DNA of 64,000 nt from Cycas panzhihuaensis. Taxonomy: Eukaryota > Cycadophyta. The stretch is taken from assembly GCA_023213395.1 (NCBI GenBank), contig CM041465.1, forward strand, positions 120,287,741 through 120,351,740. Direction: 5' to 3'. A model generated the notes under the pieces. The model saw nothing but the letters and a program-made list of their open reading frames with translations. It had not been told where the DNA came from and did not search any database. The position numbers and the translations under genes are program-made. Positions 58,750 through 64,000 of the stretch are shown in pieces. Each line of letters opens with the position of its first letter. The stretch's first letter is position 1.

Positions 58750-61729
58750 TAGTTTAGTAAAAATATCGGCCACTAGATCTGCTATGGGACAGTACTCTAG
58801 TTAAATTATACCTTCATGAACTAGTTCTCTAATCCTATGGACTTTTATACTTATATGATTGGTATGATAATAAAATATAAGATTTTTAACCATGTGGATT
58901 GTATATTGATTATCTACACGTAGATTAGCAGAACTTATTTGGATGACATTTAATGTATTCAATAATTTTCTAAGCCATATCACTCCCTTGCTTGTTTCAA
59001 AAGTAGCAATATATTCAACTTCGGTAGTTGAGTCTACAACTATCTTCTGTCATTTGGATCTCTATGATACTAGTGTTGTTCTAAGAAATGTTACGTACTC
59101 AGATGTGGATCTTCCTATGTCTTTATCTATAATAAAGTCTAGGTCTGTATATGCATAAAATTTAAATTTTGCATTGGGTTCATATAGTAGATCATATTTA
59201 CTGGTTGTCTTTAGGTACTTCAACACTTATACTACAGCCTACTAATGGTTCTGTTTAGGATTTATTATGAATTATATAAGAATTCCAATATAGTGTGAAA
59301 TATTTGGCCTTGTATTAGCAATATAGATGAGACTACCTATAAGTTAATTGTAGAGTATTGTATTTGCCTCCTTAGTATTACCATCAGCTAAGAGTTTAGT
59401 ATTAGGTTCCAAAGGTGTAGTCATTGGTCGAGCATCTTCCAACTAAAACTTTGTTAGAAGATCATTGATATATTTTTCTTGGGAGAGATACTTTTCTATT
59501 CTTTTGAGTTACTTTAATTCCTAAGTAATATTTCATCAACCCAAGATTAGACAATTCAAAAGTTTGGTAAGGTCCTTCTTTAGTTAATTGATTGTATGTT
59601 CACTATTCCCCATTAGTAGCATATCATCCACAAAGATTAAAAGGTAAGTGACTTTATCTTTTTGGTGTTTGATGAACAATGTTATATTAATATCTTGATA
59701 GTCATAAATTTCATATCCAAGTTACCTTATTCTATCATACAACTTGGTAAACCAAGCATGTGGGCTTATTTTAGGCAATACAAGGACTTTTTAAGCTTGT
59801 AAAACTTATGCTCCTAACCAATGATCTCATATCCTTCTAGCTGAGCTATATAAATTTCTTCTTCAAAGTCCCCATTAAGAAACATAGTCTTAATATCAAG
59901 TTGGTGGATTTTTTAACCCTATTGAGTAGCTAAGGCTATAAGGGTTCTAATTATGGGTTGCTTGATTATAGGTGCAAAGATTTTAGTATAGTAAATGCTT
60001 TTTCTTTGTATAGATTCTTTTTCTAATAACATTGCCTTATGTTTTTCTGAGGTGTCATCTAATCTATACTTATTTTTAAACACTTATTTGTTTCAAACTA
60101 CCTTTCTTCTAAGTGGTAGATCGACGAGCTCCCATGTACTATTCTTGATAAGAGATTAGTACTCTTTATTTATAGTATTTCTTCAAGCTATATGCTTTAT
60201 AGCTTCTTGGTATGTTAGAGGCTCTTCATTGAGAGTAAGGTATAGTTTTATTGATTCAAGCTCAATGGGAAGTGATTTATGTATCCTTGCTCTATGGGCA
60301 CTTCTAGTGTCAGTTTTGCCTACCTCATCTAGTCGTATATCCTTGTGTAGTTAATAGGCTTAAGGAATGGGTTTTTTATTTTTGTAACCCCTTAGTCTTT
60401 ATTTTGATCTTGAAAATGATCATGTGAAATGTTTGGTATAGAGGAAATTGATAATGTTGGAGGAGATAGGCCAACTACTGATGTTAGAGAAGGTGGTCCT
60501 TCTGCTATCGCTTTGCCTTTGTTAACTTGGCTATTCTTAAATGATGGTGTTAGATGTACATATATTGGTTGGGAGTCACAGCTTGTATCCCATGGGGTTG
60601 TATTAACATATTTTAAGATTTTGAATAATTATTGAGCATCCTGCACCCCCCCCCCCCCAACAAATTTTAGAATCTGGACATCAAATTTGGTAGCATCATT
60701 AAATAATTATAGAGGAATCTTAGAGTCAAGTCTAAATAACTGATCTTTAGTCTCCACAAATACGACGTCTCTAGTGATAATGATTTTATACTGTGAAGTT
60801 AGGAAGATCTTGTACCCATTTTTGTTTATAGAGTATCTAACAAAGATGCCTTTAAGGGATTTATCTTGGAGCTTATTTCTATGTTCTTCCAAAATCTAAG
60901 CATAATAATTAAAAGCAAAAATTTTAAAGTGGGAGATAGTGGGGGGTTGTCCATACCACATTTCATGTGGAGAGGGGCTAAGCTTGAAGGGACTAATAGT
61001 GTTGATGTAATACATGATAGTTTAGATAGCCCTAGCCTAGAGATAGAGAGAGAGATTCTTATATACTAGTATAGCACGAGCCATGTTCATAATGGTCCTA
61101 CTCATGTGCTCAGTAACTTCATTCTATTGGGATGTACTTATAACAGTGGCCTGATATTTGATCCTATAGTGGCACAAGTATGATTCAAACTCATTGGAAG
61201 TATACTCATTGCCATTATCAATCTAAAGTATTTTGATCTTGAATCTTAATTCACTTTCCACGCAGGCCTTGAGAGTTTGAAACATAGAAAAAGCTTCATC
61301 TTTCTTCGCAAGAAAAGTAACCTATACTTTCTTAGTAAAGTTATCAATGAAAATTATATAGCATCACTTTTGTTTGAGAGAAATGATGGACATAGGACCA
61401 CATATATCTGAGTGTACAACCTACAAGGGCTAGCTAGATTTCTACTAACTATGGGGAAAGGGTTGTCTTTAGGATTTTGCAATAATGCATGCTTTACATT
61501 TGAAGGGTTTAGAGGAGAACTTAGGCATACTGGGAATGATGGCATGTAGTTCTCTTAAGCAATCAATTTTGATATGGCCTATATGAGCATGCCATAGGGC
61601 TTCTTGAGATAACTTTTGAGGAGATATGGTTATAGTAAAAGCAAAGTCATCATCAACATAATTGGTTTCATAGGATGGTAAACTAGTTAGGCAAAACAAT
61701 TTGCCATCAAGAATTCTGGTCATAACCAC
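58750..61729 (-). pseudogene. Element D pol: integrase, RT, RNase H
   Basis: The pre-integrase zinc region reads EALWHAHIGHIKIDCLRELH and FKCKACIIAKS (61,630-61,469). The integrase end reads KLQDKSLKGIFVRYS and YKIIITRDVVFVE (60,870-60,750). RT near 60,170-59,480 has STWELVDLPL, KIHQLDIKTMFLNGDFEEEI, YKLKKSLYCLK, and FVDD at 59,623-59,634 in place of the usual YVDD. RNase H reads VIWLRKLLNTLNV, VDNQYTIHMVKNLIFYYHTN and HISIKVHRIRELVHEGII (58,983-58,801). All are interrupted by stops and frame changes. Confidence 0.85.
60646..60658. repeat. C13 homopolymer
   Basis: Thirteen consecutive C lie in the spacer between the integrase and RT parts of element D. It is likely slippage; length is uncertain in any assembly. 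Confidence 0.9.
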
Positions 61730-61949
61730 AGCATTTAAAGGAGGGTGAATGACACAGAGAGTCTAATTATCTGTAGTTACACTTAGATCAAATCCATGAG
61801 AGATAAGGGTAGATAGTGAGAGTAGGTTCTACTTTAGAGTAGAAATATATAAAACATCGACAGGGGTAAAATCTAGAAAGTCTAGGAGTTTCAAGTAAAC
61901 AATTCTAAATCCTTCAATTAGTTGAGATGATTTATCAGCTATGTGTATA

Positions 61950-63240
61950 ACACCATGAAGTTTAGAGTCAAAATTCTAAAAGAACTGGTGATGGCAGGTC
62001 ATATGTTGTGTTACTCCAGTATCTATGATCCAAGATGAAGTATTTAAGGTGGTACTATTGGTAACTCCAAGTGGTGAAGGCAAAAGTGAATAAGCATAAC
62101 TACAATAAACCTCAATATACTTAGTGGATTTGTTAATAGCATTTAATGAAGTGGTCCTAATTCTTTGAAGGTATGCATGAGCAAATTGTGTTCTACCAAA
62201 AGTATCTCCAACAGAAGTATTATCAACATTATGTGTATTATAACACTGTTAATAGCTAGGTAGCTTGTTGGTGGTAATTCTATAATTTTTGGCATAGTGT
62301 CTTTTTCTGTGACATATTTAGCATACAATTATTTAATTTCTAGTCCCATAAGAAGTATTGGGTTAGTTGGATTATCTCTAATTACTAGATTTGGGTCCAG
62401 GTTGATTATTCTGGACTTGGCCTTAAGACTATTTTTGTTGGAATTAGGGAGCCTATTGACCATGAAGATGTTATCCTTGTTATCTACTTCTACCTCTTCT
62501 GTGAGAATTACCATCTTTGTAAGAGGGTTAACTTTGATTTTTGGTATAAAAAAGATCTTCTTCCACTTAAAGAGTAGCATTGACAGGATCTAATATAATG
62601 GTGAAGTTGGTGTCAAAGGTTTTATTAAATTTGATGAACTTATCAACAAGACCCTCAAAGTTTAAGGTCTTTAAGTTGCCACTAGATTGAAGACTTCCTA
62701 ATAGATTTTTATAGTCTGGGATATGGAGATATGACTAAATAAAAAAATCTCATGTAATATATTGAGTCTTAAAGTCTTTATTAATGGCTAACTTGATGGG
62801 ATAAAAGAGATTGATTATCTCACTTGTGTGTCCTTTCTGTATTTTTAATTTGTTCATCTTCAATACTACATGAACAAATTCTAAGTCTTATTTAGTGTCA
62901 AAGTACTTCTTAAGAACTTCAAGGACTTTCTATATTATATCATATATAACTTCATCAATGAGGTTATACAAGGAATGATCAATACCATGATGTATCCTTA
63001 TATAAATTTTATTATCATCAAGTTCCTATTAGTATTTGGTTGCAACATTAGTGGGAGCAGATGGAGTAGTTCCTCCACAAGTAAGTGTGGTAGCAATAAT
63101 TGGTGTAAGCTATAAGTGATCTCTCTAAAGACCTACATACTTTGTAGCATTTTTTACAGCAGTGAACCAAATATCCCAATTTCTTTTCCCTTTAAGAATG
63201 CAGTTTATATTTTGTTTGAATTGTAAAGATATGGCGACTT
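61950..63240 (-). pseudogene. Element D Gag and protease
   Basis: Gag starts near 63,231 (LQFKQNINCILKGKRNWD, then WFTAVKNATKYVG). It continues with ISEIINLFYP-like helices (EVLKKYFDTK, DLEFVHVVLKMNKLKIQKG) and a charged region (62,580-62,330). The zinc knuckle near 62,310 is reduced to YAKYVTEKDTMPK, with Cys residues lost. The copia aspartic protease motif reads SWIIDTGVTQHMTCHHQF at about 62,030-61,985, a form of the D-[ST]-G site. No intact start codon was found and stops are frequent. Confidence 0.75.
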
Positions 63241-63392
63241 TTGATAAGGAAAGAAATGAATAAGGGACTATAGAAGTGATGACAATAAATGACTAATCAT
63301 TATTTATAAATAAGAGATGCACTAAAGAAGTGTAGTAGAATAAAGAAATGAGAATAGTTACCTAAAGATGAAGAGAGCACCTTAGAGAAAAA

Positions 63393-63479
63393 GTCACAAA
63401 CACTTGTGACAAATATTAACATGGTACAATAGGAATATGAGAAGTACTGTGATGAAAATTAACCACCAACACTTGTGGT
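63393..63479. repeat. Two hairpin-bearing repeats, 69 bp apart
   Basis: gtcacaaacacttgtgac (63,393-63,410) is a 7-bp perfect stem with a 4-base loop. accaccaacacttgtggt (63,462-63,479) is a related stem. The following bases (tacaataggaatat and tgcagtaggaatat) are also alike, so this is a small diverged tandem repeat in the leader of element D. Confidence 0.75.
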
Positions 63480-64000
63480 AGAATTATCTTGATGCAGTAG
63501 GAATATAACATTATAAATATGATTGTACTATAGATCACTATTTGTAAATATGTGAGTGATCAATATACAAGATTATAGGCTAATGTAGAACCTGACATCA
63601 TTGAGTGCACACAACTCTAAAACTCAAATATAGGATGCATAATCAACCTAATAACCTCTAACTTATGTCTAACGTATAATTTGATGTTATTTAATGGATG
63701 TCTAAGTTTCTAGTAAAATTAAGTTGGCATTCACTTACGACACTTATAATTGTGCTTAGTGATAAAATCCAAGTCACAATAGAGCCCAAGCACTTCCAAT
63801 CCTCACCCTATTCACTAATGAGAAGTTATATACCTTTTTCAAAGAGTGGTATATATATACCTACAACTATGATAGATATTGGACCAGGTATATTTTAATC
63901 TTATATTGAAGTTTTAGTTTTTTTAGTTAGTTATCAAGATGATCCCTTATTGAGGTATAATGGTATGGTTAACTAAGGCTCACCAATATTTCGATTAAGT
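63480..64000. other. Leader or flank of element D, nothing recognised
   Basis: It is AT-rich with no coding signal and no primer-binding-site match. Confidence 0.35.

Larger units (their letters stand above)
57994..64000 (-). mobile_element. Element D: Ty1/copia retrotransposon, 5' end outside the window
   Basis: The minus strand carries, from right to left, Gag (63.2-62.2 kb), protease (62.0 kb), integrase (61.7-60.7 kb), RT (60.2-59.5 kb), RNase H (59.0-58.75 kb), polypurine tract and 3' LTR (57,994-58,249). This is the Ty1/copia order. It inserted into the plus-strand relic E, in the opposite direction. Its 5' LTR and primer site were not found up to base 64,000. Every ORF has stops. Confidence 0.82.

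Noticed and set aside
60429-60635. Plus-strand ORF in element D
   Set aside because: It lies in the integrase-RT spacer of the minus-strand pol; nothing recognisable in it.
1-64000. CRISPR arrays, bacterial operons, tRNA or rRNA genes
   Set aside because: No spacer-repeat arrays, ribosome binding sites, cloverleaf or rRNA-like sequence were noticed; the window is plant nuclear DNA in character.

Overview
The window looks like intergenic DNA from a large, repeat-filled seed-plant genome, probably a gymnosperm such as a conifer or yew; the taxon is inference. The reasons are low GC, plant-type retroelements (Tat-like and chromovirus Ty3/gypsy, Ty1/copia, L1-clade LINE with a C-terminal RNase H) stacked inside one another, and protein remnants whose in-frame stops fall mostly at Trp, Gln and Arg positions, as expected from long-term decay of methylated cytosine. 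Only one long intact reading frame was seen.

Layout. 1-21,600 is a decayed Tat-like Ty3/gypsy element on the minus strand: gag-protease 21.2-18.1 kb, RT-RNase H-integrase 17.8-14.9 kb, a further RNase H-like domain at 13.8-13.5 kb, and on the opposite strand a decayed plant-mobile-domain-like ORF at 0.64-1.8 kb. It was split by element A (3,303-13,472), an LTR element carrying only a gag-like ORF. Element A was itself split by a 6.1-kb LINE (4,992-11,119). Exact target-site duplications fix both insertions.

22-31.5 kb holds a perfect 126-bp tandem duplication, an LTR with primer-binding site (28,614-29,136) cutting a LINE relic, and three diverged ~335-bp repeats. These repeats lie directly upstream of the intact 561-codon gene (31,812-33,497). 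Its protein resembles the decayed mobile-domain ORF of the Tat-like element and adds a basic patch and a C-terminal coiled coil.

35-44 kb has a chromovirus integrase relic, a LINE relic and a complete but dead copia element (C, 38,180-43,643). 46.7-48.7 kb has chromovirus pieces around an intronless fragment of a WD40 gene resembling the plant WDR91 homologue. 49,575-53,549 is element B, a second copy of the gag-only family. 55.5-58.0 kb is a plus-strand copia relic (E) containing a solo LTR (56,191-56,825). From 57,994 to the window end lies a minus-strand copia element (D) whose 5' end is outside.

All calls were made by eye on the sequence and conceptual translation; no alignment or database search was run. 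Domain edges are approximate unless a target-site duplication or LTR terminus fixes them.
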